Positions 40,901-52,120 of a stretch of DNA of 64,000 bases are shown in pieces. Every line of letters begins with the position of its first letter. Position 1 is the stretch's first letter. Under the pieces are notes generated by a model. The model ran no database searches, was not told where the DNA came from, and was given only the letters and a program-made list of their open reading frames with translations. Both the position numbers and the translations under genes were made by a program. Origin of the DNA: Candidula unifasciata (Eukaryota > Mollusca > Gastropoda > Stylommatophora > Geomitridae); contig CAJHNH020008543.1 in assembly GCA_905116865.2 (NCBI GenBank), forward strand, positions 690,106 through 754,105. The letters are read 5' to 3'.

Positions 40901-43900
40901 GTGTGTGTTTTCTGTTTGTGCATTCATTTCTGTGTATGTGTATGCTTGTATATGTATGTAGATGCAGGTGTGTATGTATCACGTATGTCTGTATATGAGT
41001 TCACCTGTATGAAAATGTAGATGTATGTATACGTGTGTGTGAGTGTGTATGATGGCGTACAACGATGTGTGTATGCATTATATATTTCTTTTTAAATCCA
41101 TAACATGCATTATTGATAACAGGTATTAGTACTCTGAAAAATGAGTACTTAGAAGGGCCGAATGTCAGACGGGCCTGCGTGCCCAATTTGTAACCCTTTG
41201 AAAATAAAGTTTGTTCGTTCGTTCGTTCGTTCGTCATAAGAGTCAACTAATTAGAAGTTTCCTTCGAAGTGCATCTGTCTGAGAGAAAAGGGACGAACAG
41301 TCTGCATACAAATGAGGTAGATCTGTTATACAGATGTGCAAGCAAAATTTTGAATCTGAAATAATACTGGAGTCAAGAAGTGGACGAACCACCAGGACAT
41401 ACCAGAGTTTACAATTGATAAACGCAAAGAAGAAGAAAAATGATTTCATTCTTATGAATTATTCCAGCTAATGCCGGTGTAATCTGCTCTAGTTAGTTAG
41501 TTGCATATCCTTTACAGGACGTTGCAGAACCAACCCCAGCATTTTTGGGCTGTTGTGGTTTTTCTAGGCAAGTTTACGGTCAGTAGTTTGCCATTGCTTT
41601 CTGGACGGTCGGCTATTGATACCACTGTCCAAAGCAACGCAAAGCGCAAGACCCACAGCTGGGATCAAACCCAGCATTACAAAGCGCGTTTGCAACGCCT
41701 AAGCCACAGACACCAACTATTTGCTCTAATAGTTCAATTTTAAATTGTAATACTAACCATTGACTGTATCATACTAATCTTAGATGGCGCAGTCTAATCA
41801 TTGACGGTAATCCTAATCATTGGCAGTGTATACATAATCATTGACGGTTTAATCCATATCATTGACAACGTATTGCAAATAATTGACAGGGTAATAGAAG
41901 TCAACAATAATAAAATCATAATTATCTAGAGTAGCGGTTACAACCCTGTTGTGGGTCTAGTGACCCTTTCACAGGGGTCGCCAAAGACCATCTGAAAACA
42001 CATATTCACTGAAGTCATGAAGTAGCAATGAAAATAATTATATGATTGGGGCTTGCCACAAAATGAGGAACTGTACTAAAGGGTCGCCACATTAGGAAGG
42101 TTGAAAGCCATTGATCTAGAGTGTAATCCTCTACGTATTTGTAGCAAAAACGGTCCTGAAATCCCTTGTTGTAATTGTGAAAGACTTTTCTTAACTCAGG
42201 TGGGTCTTGCTAGTCACACTTGACATTGCCTTGGCCTGTGATTCTCATATATCCGTCTAGCACAGTGTTACATAACTGTCTGGAAATAGGAAAAGGTGGC
42301 AACAGTCTTCGGTGATAAGACTCAAATTTCAGTCTGCTATGCATATAATGTAGTAATGGCATACAAATTGGACAGGCTAGTCTTGTTCACTATCTAGACT
42401 GTCCACCTTTGTGTACAGACCGAATAGAAATTAAAAGAGAGGCTGAACATGCAAATGATGGGTAGAAGGGATAATAAAAGTGCCTGGAAACTTCCACATG
42501 CATAGCATATGAACTAGGGCTGTACCGAATAGTGATTTTCACTATTCTGCCAAATACGAAATAACGGGACCAACTATTCGGCCGAATACGAATAGTGTAT
42601 AGTGTATATAATATATCTTTAAAAAAATTCATAATGTCAAATGTACGCTAAACTTTTACTTCACATAAAGTAGCACAGAATAGTCATCTTCTTCTTTAGC
42701 ATTCTGAGCCCTTGAGGTTTACTGCTGCAGATATCACTCGTCTCCATTCATCTCTTTGTGTGGCCTTCTCTTCACAATTTGTGACACCAGTTGTTTGCAG
42801 GTCTGGCTGGACATTATCTCTCTCAGGTGTATAGAGTTTTTACTTCTCTGTCATCTGACATTCTTTCAATATGCCCCAGCCATTTTAGTCTGTTAGCTCT
42901 CATAATGCCAGTGATCAATAATGATTTAAACAGATTATGTGTTACGTTGTTGCTTCTCACTCTTCCCCGCTGTTAGGATCTTTGATGGGTCCAAAGATTT
43001 GTCGTAAGACTGTTTTCGAAAACTTGTAATAAGGCCTCATCTTTTTTATTTCTGCTTCAAGTTACACAGCCATATAAAACGACTGGTCTTATCAACGTTT
43101 TATATATTTTGATCTTGGTGTTGCGAGGCAGACACTTTGACTTTAGCAGATGTTGAAGGGCATAGTATACTTTATTTCTAGATTGTATTCTACAATGTGT
43201 TTCTTCTCTCAGCATGTTGGAGCAGTTGAAGTTTGCGCCCAAGTACTTATATATTTCCGTTCGTTTGATTTTCAATATTATCAACTTGTGGCCGAAGTTT
43301 ATATTCTTTCCATGTCTAGTTAGTATTCGTACACAATAGTAAACATTTAAAAACATTTTATGTTTTGCATCCTCCAGTCAGTCTGTGGTAACTAATAACT
43401 AGGAATGAAAGAATCCTAAGTATTATAACAAGTAACTAAACTTAGAAATTGTCACTGACAGCTTAGTTAATGCATGAAAGCTGCATTAGCTTTCAACAAA
43501 ACCAATCGTTCCATGTTGTCAATATTAAGGCCATGTATGCATAAGTGGGTGTAAGGTAACTACTATTCGTATTCGGCCCAACCGCAACTATTCGGCCGAA
43601 TACCGAATAGTCAATAGGTCCACTATTCGGCCCCGAAGCGAATATGAAGCGAATATTCCGTACAGCCCTAATATGAACTGGCACTTTCCAGCTGTATATA
43701 TTTCACCCTTAACCCCTGTGGATCAGTCATAGTTACAGTGGTTTGGACATGTATGAAGAATGGAAGAGAATTTGCCAGCGTGGCAGGTGTGGGAAGCCAA
43801 GAACAAACAAAGAACCAGACCACCAAGGCGATTCTGGGTAACATCTGAATGACAGATGACTAGAATGGAACAAAGCCAAAAAGAAAGCTGCTGATAGAGA

Positions 43901-46900
43901 CGTCTGACGATCTCTCTGGCAAACCTCTACATCCCAAGGTAGAAGAGGATCGAGTAAGTAAGAAAGTTTATTTCACAATTCAAGAACAACAAGATGAGAT
44001 GAGATTTTGGAAATATCTAGTTGAGAGTAAAGAATGGCACACGAGGCCTAAACAATAAGAGGACAAGTTTAGCTCATCTGATGGCAGATACAAATGTAGT
44101 GTCTAGGCAGACAGCAGCTTTGATATATACATAAATAAAGTATGTGTTCTTCAAGAAACGTGCGGCAACTGCACATTGATTACATAAATCAAGTGTTAAC
44201 CTGATATTATCCCTAGGTGTAGCAAGGAAAGATCAACTTAGGATCGATGATATCAGGAGGAAAGTCGGCACAGAATCAATACTGAACTGTATCGGTAGAC
44301 AACAGTTCGAATGGTTTGGCCAGGTAACAAGATTGGCAACAGACAGGGCACCACAAAGAGCAGTTTTATACAGATTCAGCGGGAACAGTGTCAGAGGTCG
44401 AACGCTCAGAAGAGACAGCAACAATATTGGAGACACTGAAAAGTACTAAATACAATGTGAACAGAAGGGCCGTTTGAAATATCTCTTCCTGCCATGATTC
44501 TGCGAGGCATTCCAGGAGTAGAGGAAAGGAAAAGATGTTAACCGTTTTGGAAATAATATGAGACTAGGTGAGCTTGAAAACCTGGTGACAGTTGGCAGTC
44601 TTCATGGGAAAGGAACAAGGGTGATACACAGAGATGCATGTCTTGTTGGCTTGACCAGAGAATGTTAACAAGGACAGAACACAGACCTGATCACAGAACA
44701 AAGTTCTTGCTGATTATGAATACTCCCCATGTGGGTTGTGGAACTCCATTGTGGGCAAGCAAGATCAGACTCACTGCCTACCCGAATCATGTTGTAAGAG
44801 TCCACTAGTTGGGAACTTCCTTCAAATTCAGAGTACATCTGCCCGAAAGGCAAGGAACTTACAGTCTGCATAAAGATGAGTCAGATCTGTGAAACAGATG
44901 TGCATGCAACATTTAGGTTCCGGAACAGGACCAAAGTTCAGAAATGGGTGAACTACCAGAACTTTCCACCGTAATTTACAGCCAGTGAACGTGAAGAAGA
45001 GGAAAAAGATTGCGAATACATCACATATTTTGTGACAAGATATCATTATGTTTACCATATTGTTTTCTTATTATATTTACTATATTGTGTTCCAAAATGT
45101 ATGCAGGTTCTCCCAGATGGTCAGATCCTGGACTGCTTGTCCACTCTGAGGAAGGACAACACTGGCTATGATTTGAAGCAGTTGTTCATTGGGTCAGAGG
45201 GTACCCTGGGTATCATTACTGGGGTCTCCATTCTGTGCCCCCAACAACCACAGGCTGTTTCAGTAGGCTATCTAGGTAAGGCTTATTATTGAGCCTGTCT
45301 TTCATTCAGGTAAGCGCAGTTTCAACTTCATAGTGAACTGGTCGCCTGTAGCTGCTCCGTTCCTGTGCCAGTGAAAACCATACAGATTGTTCATTACTGT
45401 CTTTTGTGGAAAAAAATTTACACAGGTTGCAGTCTTAGCAAATCCAACACCATACATACTCATTAAATGCACAAAGCAGCCATCAGAAGTGCCAACACAG
45501 AACAACACTAGAAATGCAGTTCAGCGTCGATAGAAGCAGCAGTTACATGAGATCAGTAGTTGCTTTTTCTTCTGTCTTTTATCCCCCAATGGAGGCTAGG
45601 CTCTCAAACAACTCATTCTATCCTTCACCATTGCATGCAGCTCACCCCATGTCCTCCCTTTCTTTTTAACTTCTCTCTTGCCCATTTGTTAGCTCAAGAA
45701 CTTTCCAGGATCATATTGGACTGACCAGCCACCTTCGCCCTCATAACCATTGATCACTACTACTCTGGATGAAAAGTGGTCTTCACCACTTCTGATGGAC
45801 GAACATCTAACGGTTCATTACAAGAATCTTTGCAACTCTGCAGCAGAAATGGCACTTATCTCTTTTGACACATGACCTTCTGTTCCTCTCTTTTGTATCC
45901 CCCCCCCCCCACACACACACATAGCATTTTCATTAATTCTATATCTTCTCTTGATTAACCTCATTGATATCATTTGTCAGTTTTCCCTAAGTGAGTTCTG
46001 GCATCCTATATTTTTTTTTGCGTAGGAAAAAAAATGGAATAACTGCTTATTAACAATAGCATGTCGTAAAAGGCGACTAAATATGGATTTGCTGAAATTG
46101 GATATGTTGGGGAAGGTAAAGGTGTCACAGCCTAGCTGTAAACCAAACAAACACGCCAGCTGCTCTTTTAAGGACGAACACAGGAGTAGAACCCCCGTGT
46201 GGGTTCTAGGGCCCCATTGTGGGGAAAACAAGAATAGACCCACTGCCTCCCCAAAAGCATGTCATAAGAGTAGACTAATTGTGGAGCTTCCTTTGAAGTC
46301 GGACTGCATCTGCTGGAGAGGCGAGGAACCAACAGTCTGTATTCTAGAGAATGAGATCTGTAAAACTAATGCACAAACAACACTCAGGTTCTGGAGCAGG
46401 ACTGCAGTTCAGTAGTGGACGAACAACCAGAACCTTCCGCCAGAGTTTACAGCTGGTGAACGCGAAGAAGAAGAAGACAGGAGTAGAAGACTTTGTCTTT
46501 TGCTGTTGATAAGTTAAATATTAACACCTGCAACCTTTCTGTGCCAATAGTTTTCAGTATGTAAGAACTCATAGTTTTAATAGACATACTAAAGAAGTTA
46601 GTCAGCTCCGATGCAAACTCTTCGTAATGCGGGGGTGCCGGGTTCGATCCCATCTGCGGGCTATGCGCCATGCATTGATTTCAAAAGTGGTATCAGGGGG
46701 CCGACCATCCAGTAAGCAATGGCAAACTACTGGACGTAAATTTGTCTAGAGAAACTGCCAGGGACTGCTGGGGTTGGTTCTGCAACGTCCTGTAAAGGAT
46801 ACGCAACTAACCTTAACTAAAGAAGTTATATTAATTTATAAATATTAGACTTTGCAAAAAAGGATTGCATTCTAAAGTTGAGAGTTTTGTAAATGATATC

Positions 46901-49900
46901 ACAGATCCCTTAAATGTGTTCAACAGGTCCTCGTGTGGGTTCCAAGACCCTATTTGGGGGGGGGGGGGGGAGGGGGTGACAAGATCCGCCACCCTCCTAG
47001 CAAGCATGTTGTAAAATGCAACTAAATAATTTTTATTTCCTTTAGAGTGCATCTGCCTGATAGATGAGGAACCAAGTCTGCATAAATAAGCCAGATCTGT
47101 AAAACAGGCATACACACAGAACTCAAATTCTGGAACAAGACTAAAAGTCCAGAAGTGGATAAACTACCAGAACATTCCACTGCAGTTTATGGCTTGTGAA
47201 CGCTAAGAAGTTTGGTGGAACCCCAGGGATCTGCTGACTACCAAATGTGAAAGACTGGTCTATACAATTTGTGTTTCTGTAATTTTTTCAATATTCCTAA
47301 CTATCACTTCTTGCAATGTCTTAACAATTTTATTATTCAGTTTCTAGCAGTCACATCCATACATAGAAACAGACCACAAATATCATCATCATCATCCTGT
47401 AATGCTGCTATATGCCACATATGGCTTATAGACTAGTGCAAGCTTCTGTAACACATTTCTTTTTTACAGAGTGGGGTAGCTGGCTGCATGCCCAAACCTC
47501 TTCCTTTTTCCTCTGGGCTATGGACCGACCGGCAGTGATGGAGATACTGACCTGTAGATAAATAAACTAGCAATCTTTTAGAATGTGGTTTGACAGTTCA
47601 CTTGTATCTTTCAGCTTGCGAGTCATTCAGTCAGATTCTTGAAGTTTTCAAGGCATGCAGAGCTCACCTTGGAGAGGTGCTGTCAGCGTTTGAGTTCATG
47701 GACAGTCAGTCGCTGGCACTTATCAAGGAAAACATGAACATAGAAAACCCTTTGCCAGAGTACCCCTTCTATGTGCTTGTTGAGTGCAGCGGTTCCAACG
47801 GCCGACACGACGAAGAGAAGTTGATGTCCTTGTTGCAGCTTGTGATAGATGATAACATAGCAGTTGACGGAACCATAGCAACAGATTTAACAAAAGTCAA
47901 GGTATTGGTTATTCTGTGTGATTAATTTTTTCTTTATTGGTTTATGATGTTCTGTGTTTGTTTATTTTTAAATTAAAAAAAAAATGTTTACTGTTCATTG
48001 GGAGTCGTCGTGGTGGAGCGGCTAGACGCTCGCCGCGGATCAGAAGGTCGTGGGTTCGCTACCTGGCAGAGCTGGACTTTTTTCAGAAATGACTTTGGCT
48101 CCCAGGTCAACCCAGCCTTGAGTGGGTACCGGGTGCAGTCCCGAGAAGTAAAGGCTGCCGGCGTGATGCTGACCACATCACCCATCTTGTGCTCTATATG
48201 CCTAAAGACATGGAAAAGGGACCTTTACTTTACTGTGTTCATTATGTTAGGATGCAGAGATGCTGAGCCACAGGTGCTGGTGGATCGGGACCAGGGCTTG
48301 TGCTGGTCAAGATCTGTCTACATCTCTTCGTGGTCATCCTAGAAACTGGTTCCCTTACTAAGGGCCTGTCGGCATCTGTAGCTAGGCGTTGCGAACGCGC
48401 TTTGTAATGCGGGGTGCCGGGTTCGACCCAGCTGAAGGCCTTGCGCAACTAACTAAAAGCCTGGCTGGCTGAGATATGACCAACTTTGCCTTCAGAGTCA
48501 GAGAGCATCTGCCTGAGAGGCAAGGAACACATCAAACACACAAGATCTGTAAAACAGATGTGCATGCAAAACTTGAAGTCCTAGACACCAAAGTCCAGAA
48601 GTGGACAAACAACCAGGACTTTTTGCTGGAGTTTACAGCCGGTGAACGAGAAGAAAAAGAAGTTTATTATCTTCATTTCATATCCCAGTTTGAACATGGT
48701 AGAGCAGTATTGGTATGAATATTGTTAATAATGATGGCTGTGGTTTAAACAAAAATATTAGCTGTGTTTCCTTTACAGGGGACTATTTATCTGACGGCCC
48801 GCAGAGACCTAGCAGGTGGCCCGCCGATCATTGCCAGCTGTACTGTATTAATGATCTTTCTATGCTGGGGCTCAAGCCTCTGGCCCATGACGATCCCACT
48901 TTTCAACATTCTGGCCCCTGAGTAAACTTAGTTGAATAGCCTTGCTGTTCAGGATGTTGCCAAACCAACCTTAGCAGTTCTTGGCTGTACTAGGTAATTT
49001 ATGTTCAGCAGGTTGGATGGCCAGTGTAGCTTTATATAAATGCATACTTGTATATGTTGTCAATCAAACAGAACATCTGGAGGTTGCGGGAGGCCTGCCC
49101 TGAAGCTCTGATGTTTGATGGCTATTGCTACAAGTACGACATTTCCCTGCCATTGTCTGTGTTCTACCAGCTGGTTGAGGACATGAGAGCTCGGCTGAAA
49201 GATCGAGTCATCAGAGTGGTGGCGTACGGCCATGTTGGAGATGGTAAGCAAAATTATCCCCCATTGTTTCTCTGCAGAATTATCTAGTTTTCTGTTAGTT
49301 TTACTTTGTTTTTTATGAATTTTAATGTTTTCATTCCTTGTTTTTTTTTCTTTCTGTGTGGGTACCAGGGTCCCATTGAGGGTGGGGGGGGGGGGGGGGA
49401 GGGGGGGGAGGAAGGGGTAATAGAACAGCTGTCTCCTGACAAGCATGGCGTAAACAGTGTACTAATGAGAAGTTTCCTGAAATCGAATGTGTTGGGTTGA
49501 AAAGTGCAGACATCACAGCATACTTAAAAGGTCTTTAAAAGACAAACACAGAGGAAGAAGAGGATTCCTAAAGTGTAGAGCACTTGCCATATTTCTAAAA
49601 TGTTTCCCTTTATGAGTTTTACTCTCTTCTCAACACTCTTGAGTGCTCAGGCTTCCTCCTAACATGTACAGCAGCTGCTTACAACTTATAGTGCCAGCCT
49701 TATACGGCGTTAGTCTTTACTTTTCTTATTTCCCATATTTTAACACATCACTATGTTTTAGCTGTAATGTTTTCACTTGTGGTCTTACTAGCTTGACTCT
49801 TCTTGCTTAAATTAATTTCACTTGATATATTATTGTTATCTGTCGAGCAAACATTATGTCTTCTTCTTTTCCTGTGTTCACTGGCTGTATCTGCGACAGA

Positions 49901-51863
49901 AAGCCTGGTTGTTCATCCATTTGTGCCAAGGCTTAAATGTTGTGTATACATCTGTTTTACTGGCTTATTTGTGTGCAGCTGGTTGTTCCTTGCCGCTGGT
50001 GCAGATGTACTTAGACTATGAAGGAAGTCCCCAATTAGTCGACTTCTACGACCTGCTTATTGGGGAGGCAGTGGGTCTATTCTTATTTCCCCCCAAAACG
50101 GGGCCCCAGAACCCAAACAGGAAAAATATTACATCAACAGCGAAGACATAGAAAATGTCACAAGTTGCCAACCTTAGCTCCATAATTAACAACACTGAGG
50201 GCCGTTCAGATGCAAAGAGTGGAGAAATGTGAATCAGGAGCAACAAGTTTAAGTCACCACTGCTTATTGGCATTATGCAGCCTAATAGACAGCACTGGCT
50301 GGGGCATATAGAGAGAACTGGTAACAGAAAGGCAAAAACTGCATACACAAAAGAGTTTCAGGAGTAGACCACGAACGAACAAACTTTATTTTCAAAGAGT
50401 CACAAATTGGGCACGCAGGCCCATCTTACATTCGGCACTTCCAGACACCCATCTTTAGCACTGCAGTTATATTTTATCAATAAGCATGTTATATTCATAT
50501 AAGAATATGCATATTATGAATATCAAGGAGAAAAAACACACAAGGCAGAGCAAGAAGACCATGAAGAGATGATACACAGGCAGACCAACAAACATTTGCA
50601 GTCACTAACTGGAAAGAGAAGGTCAGACACAGAAATGAATGGAGCAGGTGATATCTCCAGCAGTGAACCTCAAGGGCTCGGAATGCTGAAGAAGGAGGAG
50701 GAGACTGTTCAGAAGTCAACTGCAGACTAACCATAGCAATATGGAGATTAAACAGCATCAACAGTACATGGCACCATGCCACCAAACAAATACCAATAAC
50801 ATTTTTAGAACACTTTTTTTCTCTGGTGGCAATATATAAATGGTGTGAAACAGACTATTTCAGAATAAGCTTTTGAATATAAATGTTACAGAAGGATTCT
50901 TTCAATACTGCTGACCAAGAAAAATAAAACTGGACTTTCTGTAAGATCTCATATTAAAGAAAATACTGACTGGACAACACAATAACCGTCTAAAACCGGA
51001 TGTAAATATTGTAGATACAAATATATTGTGCAGTTTATTGCCCAGCATAATTCGATGTATCTCGTCAGGTGCATTACTAGTCTACGTCAACATACAGTAA
51101 AGCAAAAAACATGAAAAACACAAATTATATTGTCTTTTCTCAAGATTACCACAAGATTTTCAAATTGACTACATGCTTTTCTTTGTTTGAACAGCGTGGG
51201 ATTGTTCATATTTGTTATGTCACTACTTCTACCAGTTTCGATAAACACCTAGTTTTAACATGTGGTAAATAACTTGGATGGCACAGTCCTTATCAGTTAC
51301 AGGTCTGGATTCATGCAAATTAGGTCCTGTCAAAGAGTTTGGTTCATTCCTCTTGACTGATTCTGACACAGTTGTGGGATCTGCTCTCAATGAAATATAG
51401 AGCCATTTACGAATGTTCTGCTATTCTTGTGGACGTTCTGACCACAGTTTTTTTAATTATAAAACCATGCATCGTACCTGACTTTATGATGATGTGTTAG
51501 CAGAATGATTATTCAACCTTGGCAGACAATCTGAATGTAGACAGACTTCTGTGTATGACTGATCTTGTTGTTTACTCATGTGGCTCCACATATCTCTCTA
51601 CAGGCAACCTCCACTTGAACATCACTGCCAAGGAGTATAATGAGGAAACTATGGCGCTCATCGAACCGTTCATCTACGACTGGGTTGCCAAATACCGCGG
51701 AAGTGTCAGCGCCGAGCATGGGCTTGGCTTCAAAAAGAAGAACTTCATCTATCACAGTAAGACTCCTACGGCTGTGGCGCTGATGGCCTTGATCAAAAAG
51801 ACTGTGGATCCAAAGGGTATTATGAACCCATACAAACTCTTCCCTGACGAGTTGCGGACATAA
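35092..51863 (+). CDS. D2HGDH: D-2-hydroxyglutarate dehydrogenase, mitochondrial, 7 coding exons
   Basis: FAD-dependent oxidation of D-2-hydroxyglutarate to 2-oxoglutarate in the mitochondrial matrix. Exons: 35092-35530, 37190-37387, 39952-40145, 45107-45275, 47615-47901, 49072-49243, 51604-51863 (stop TAA 51861-51863). Phases 1,1,0,1,0,1 join into 572 residues. Residues 1 to about 90 are basic and hydroxyl-rich, as in a transit peptide; family similarity begins at [20 protein letters not shown]. The FAD (PCMH-type) domain carries [15 protein letters not shown] (about 177-191), [15 protein letters not shown] (245-259) and [20 protein letters not shown]. The C-terminal domain carries the metal-site motif GHVGDGNLHLN (H483, H490) and SAEHG (E524, H525). 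The start is supported by an in-frame TGA just upstream; a strong acceptor at 35056 implies a separate 5'UTR exon. All introns are GT-AG and full of SINEs and minisatellites. A 54-bp tandem duplication copies the exon 3 donor. Confidence 0.95.
35885..36640 (-). pseudogene. LINE ORF2 C-terminal remnant split by family A
   Basis: The plus strand CGAGCCCTTGAGGTTCATTG then TGCAGATATCA at 35895-35930, and ATGGGTCCAAAGATTTTTCA at 36565, match 42690-43080. The insertion at 36005-36356 separates the parts. Confidence 0.6.
36005..36356 (-). repeat. Family A element with internal 97-bp duplication
   Basis: The head block from AGGATGTCCCCAGTTAGT to CCCCGGAACCCACACA is present twice in tandem (about 36158-36254 and 36255-36351), differing at only a few positions. 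Confidence 0.8.
36690..37160 (+). repeat. Minisatellite, about 47-55-bp unit, just before D2HGDH exon 2
   Basis: About nine to ten units of GCATTATGACATGTTAACGG followed by ATGTTGAGAAAACAGAT. It ends about 30 bp before the exon 2 acceptor. Confidence 0.85.
37430..37712 (+). repeat. Family C SINE, full length
   Basis: Head CGTGGCTTGAGCGTTGTGAG, box-B-like GCGATCGAAACC, body TGTCCTGGGGAAGTAAAGAC, end AAAAGGGATCTTTACTATAC. Confidence 0.75.
38217..38390. mobile_element. hAT-like MITE
   Basis: CAAGGCTATTCAGCTGAG at the left; reversed right end CATAGCTATTCAACTAGCGG. Interior matches 48775-48945 in reverse orientation (GGCCCGCAGAGACCT / GGCCTCTGTGGGCC). No clear TSD. Confidence 0.5.
38981..39518 (+). 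repeat. 54-bp minisatellite, about 10 copies
   Basis: TTCTCTGTTCACTTCTCCTC, then ATGATGTGCCTGGTATGTGG and TCAAGATACCAGCA; some units are 53 bp (TGGTTGTGGTC). The 257-residue frame across it is a repeat artefact. Confidence 0.9.
39610..39893 (+). repeat. Family A SINE-like element, full length
   Basis: CGTGTGGGTTTTGGGGCCCC to GTGAACAAAGAAGAAG, about 55 bp before D2HGDH exon 3. Confidence 0.8.
40131..40236 (+). repeat. 54-bp tandem duplication of the exon 3 donor
   Basis: TTGGGCATCGAAGCAGTAAG...CATCACTGATTT occurs at 40131 and again at 40185 (TTGGGCATTGAAGCAGTAAG). The second donor (40200) would read through an in-frame TGA. Confidence 0.9.
40310..41070. repeat. TGTATG-rich low-complexity region
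   Basis: Degenerate TG/TATG repeats for about 750 bp in D2HGDH intron 3. All open frames here are artefacts. Confidence 0.85.
41140..41236 (+). mobile_element. LINE 3' end with (TTCG)n tail
   Basis: GGGCCTGCGTGCCCAATTTG, then AATAAAGTTTGTTCG(TTCG)n. The reverse complement of the same end is at about 50362-50445. Confidence 0.65.
41237..41440 (+). repeat. Family A SINE-like element, 5'-truncated
   Basis: AGAGTCAACTAATTAGAAGT to AACGCAAAGAAGAAGAA, directly after the (TTCG)n tail. Confidence 0.7.
41485..41720 (-). repeat. Family B tRNA-derived SINE, full length
   Basis: The minus strand begins with a box A-like TGTGGCTTAGGCGTTGC and box B-like GGGTTTGATCCCAGC, and ends GTAAAGGATATGCAACTAA. 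Confidence 0.8.
41932..42113. mobile_element. hAT-type MITE, perfect 8-bp TSD
   Basis: Starts TAGCGGTTACAACCC, ends reversed CAATGGCTTTCAACC; flanked by ATCTAGAG at 41924-41931 and 42114-42121. Same family as 28263-28453. Confidence 0.85.
42125..42300 (+). pseudogene. LINE C-terminal finger scrap
   Basis: [20 protein letters not shown] then ASHT and a stop; third copy of the 120-655 family. Confidence 0.6.
42515..43670. mobile_element. hAT-like element, 1156 bp, perfect 8-bp TSD, with nested LINE
   Basis: Left end TAGGGCTGTACCGAATAGTG, reversed right end TAGGGCTGTACGGAATATTC. TSD ATATGAAC at 42507-42514 and 43671-43678. Both subterminal regions are rich in CTATTCGGCCGAATA palindromes. No transposase is present; the centre is a minus-strand LINE piece. 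Confidence 0.85.
42690..43360 (-). pseudogene. LINE ORF2 remnant inside the hAT-like element
   Basis: The minus strand reads [57 protein letters not shown], then the C-terminal region to 42690. Typical RT thumb of non-LTR elements. Confidence 0.85.
43690..43995 (+). pseudogene. LINE ORF2 3' end
   Basis: LQWFGHV then [20 protein letters not shown], frame damage, [17 protein letters not shown] ending and AAGTTTATTTCACAATTCAAG tail sequence. Confidence 0.6.
44220..44500 (+). pseudogene. LINE ORF2 C-terminal scrap
   Basis: [60 protein letters not shown]. Confidence 0.65.
44705..45003 (+). repeat. Family A SINE-like element, full length
   Basis: TCCCCATGTGGGTTGTGGAA to CAGTGAACGTGAAGAAGAGG, about 100 bp before D2HGDH exon 4. 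Confidence 0.8.
45540..45780 (-). repeat. LINE 3'-region repeat, same family as 61490-61870
   Basis: The plus strand CCCCCAATGGAGGCTAGGCT and CATGCAGCTCACCCCATGTC match the 61080-61260 and 61530-61600 copies. Confidence 0.4.
46010..46180 (+). repeat. A-head/E-body chimeric element
   Basis: AGCATGTCGTAAAAGGCGAC (A head) runs into GATATGTTGGGGAAGGTAAA and GTGTCACAGCCTAGCTGTAA (reversed E). Confidence 0.55.
46190..46475 (+). repeat. Family A SINE-like element, best-preserved copy
   Basis: CGTGTGGGTTCTAGGGCCCC, AAAGCATGTCATAAGAGTAG, GGAACCAACAGTCTGTATTC, CAGAGTTTACAGCTGGTGAA, CGCGAAGAAGAAGAAG. Confidence 0.85.
46615..46812 (+). repeat. Family B tRNA-derived SINE
   Basis: Canonical box B GGTTCGATCC at about 46640, body TCCAGTAAGCAATGGCAAAC, end GTAAAGGATACGCAACTAA. 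Confidence 0.8.
46925..47212 (+). repeat. Family A SINE-like element, full length
   Basis: CGTGTGGGTTCCAAGACCCT with a poly(G) expansion, to GTGAACGCTAAGAAG. Confidence 0.75.
48005..48240 (+). repeat. Family C SINE, full length, different head
   Basis: tRNA-like head GTGGAGCGGCTAGACGCTCG with box B GTGGGTTCGCTACC, body CCGAGAAGTAAAGGCTGCCG, end GGGACCTTTACTTTAC. Confidence 0.8.
48350..48455 (+). repeat. Family B SINE head, 3'-deleted
   Basis: TAGCTAGGCGTTGCGAACGC and box B GGTTCGACCC, then an abrupt GCGCAACTAACTAAA. Confidence 0.65.
48475..48665 (+). repeat. Family A SINE-like element, 5'-truncated
   Basis: CCTTCAGAGTCAGAGAGCAT to GTGAACGAGAAGAAAAAG. Confidence 0.7.
48775..48945. mobile_element. 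hAT-like MITE
   Basis: Left end CAGGGGACTATTTATCTGAC, reversed right end CAAGGCTATTCAACTAAG; interior matches 38217-38390. Confidence 0.55.
48946..49025 (-). repeat. Family B SINE fragment, diverged
   Basis: On the plus strand GATGTTGCCAAACCAACCTT and GGCTGTACTAGGTAATTTAT, just before D2HGDH exon 6. Confidence 0.4.
49355..49565 (+). repeat. A-head/E-body chimeric element with (GAA)n tail
   Basis: GTGTGGGTACCAGGGTCCCA (A head), ATCGAATGTGTTGGGTTGAA (reversed E), ends GGAAGAAGAGG. Confidence 0.6.
49860..50128 (-). repeat. Family A SINE-like element, full length
   Basis: TCTTCTTTTCCTGTGTTCAC to AACGGGGCCCCAGAACCC. Confidence 0.75.
50150..50710 (+). pseudogene. LINE ORF2 C-terminal remnant with inserted LINE 3' end
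   Basis: [20 protein letters not shown] then [20 protein letters not shown]; resumes RQSKKTMKR...[20 protein letters not shown]. Interrupted at about 50362-50445 by a reversed (CGAA)n-tailed LINE end. Confidence 0.6.
50715..51600. other. D2HGDH intron 6, 3' part: no recognised feature
   Basis: AT-rich. I find no additional exon, and exons 6 and 7 join in phase across it. Confidence 0.5.
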
Positions 51864-52088
51864 TTGTATGGCATTTACTGGATAAGTGAAGTGGTAGGGC
51901 CATAAACAATGGTGGGGGAGGGGGGGAGGGGCGGGGAGAGATAATGCAAGTATAATGATGAGTACACAGAAGCAAACTCAGTAAAACAAATGTATCAGTA
52001 TATTTTTAGCAGAATATCAGGAGCCAGAAATAACACCACCAAAAATGGAACATTCTACAATATTTACTGGTCCAGTGGAGGAAGATGG

Positions 52089-52094
52089 AATAAA
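52089..52094 (+). promoter_or_regulatory. Candidate poly(A) signal of D2HGDH
   Basis: AATAAA about 226 bp after the stop codon. Confidence 0.35.
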
Positions 52095-52120
52095 AACAGT
52101 AGCTTAAGTGCACATTCAGT

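Noticed and set aside
40287..41020. Cys/Val/Met-rich frames on both strands
   Set aside because: Low-complexity TGTATG tract.
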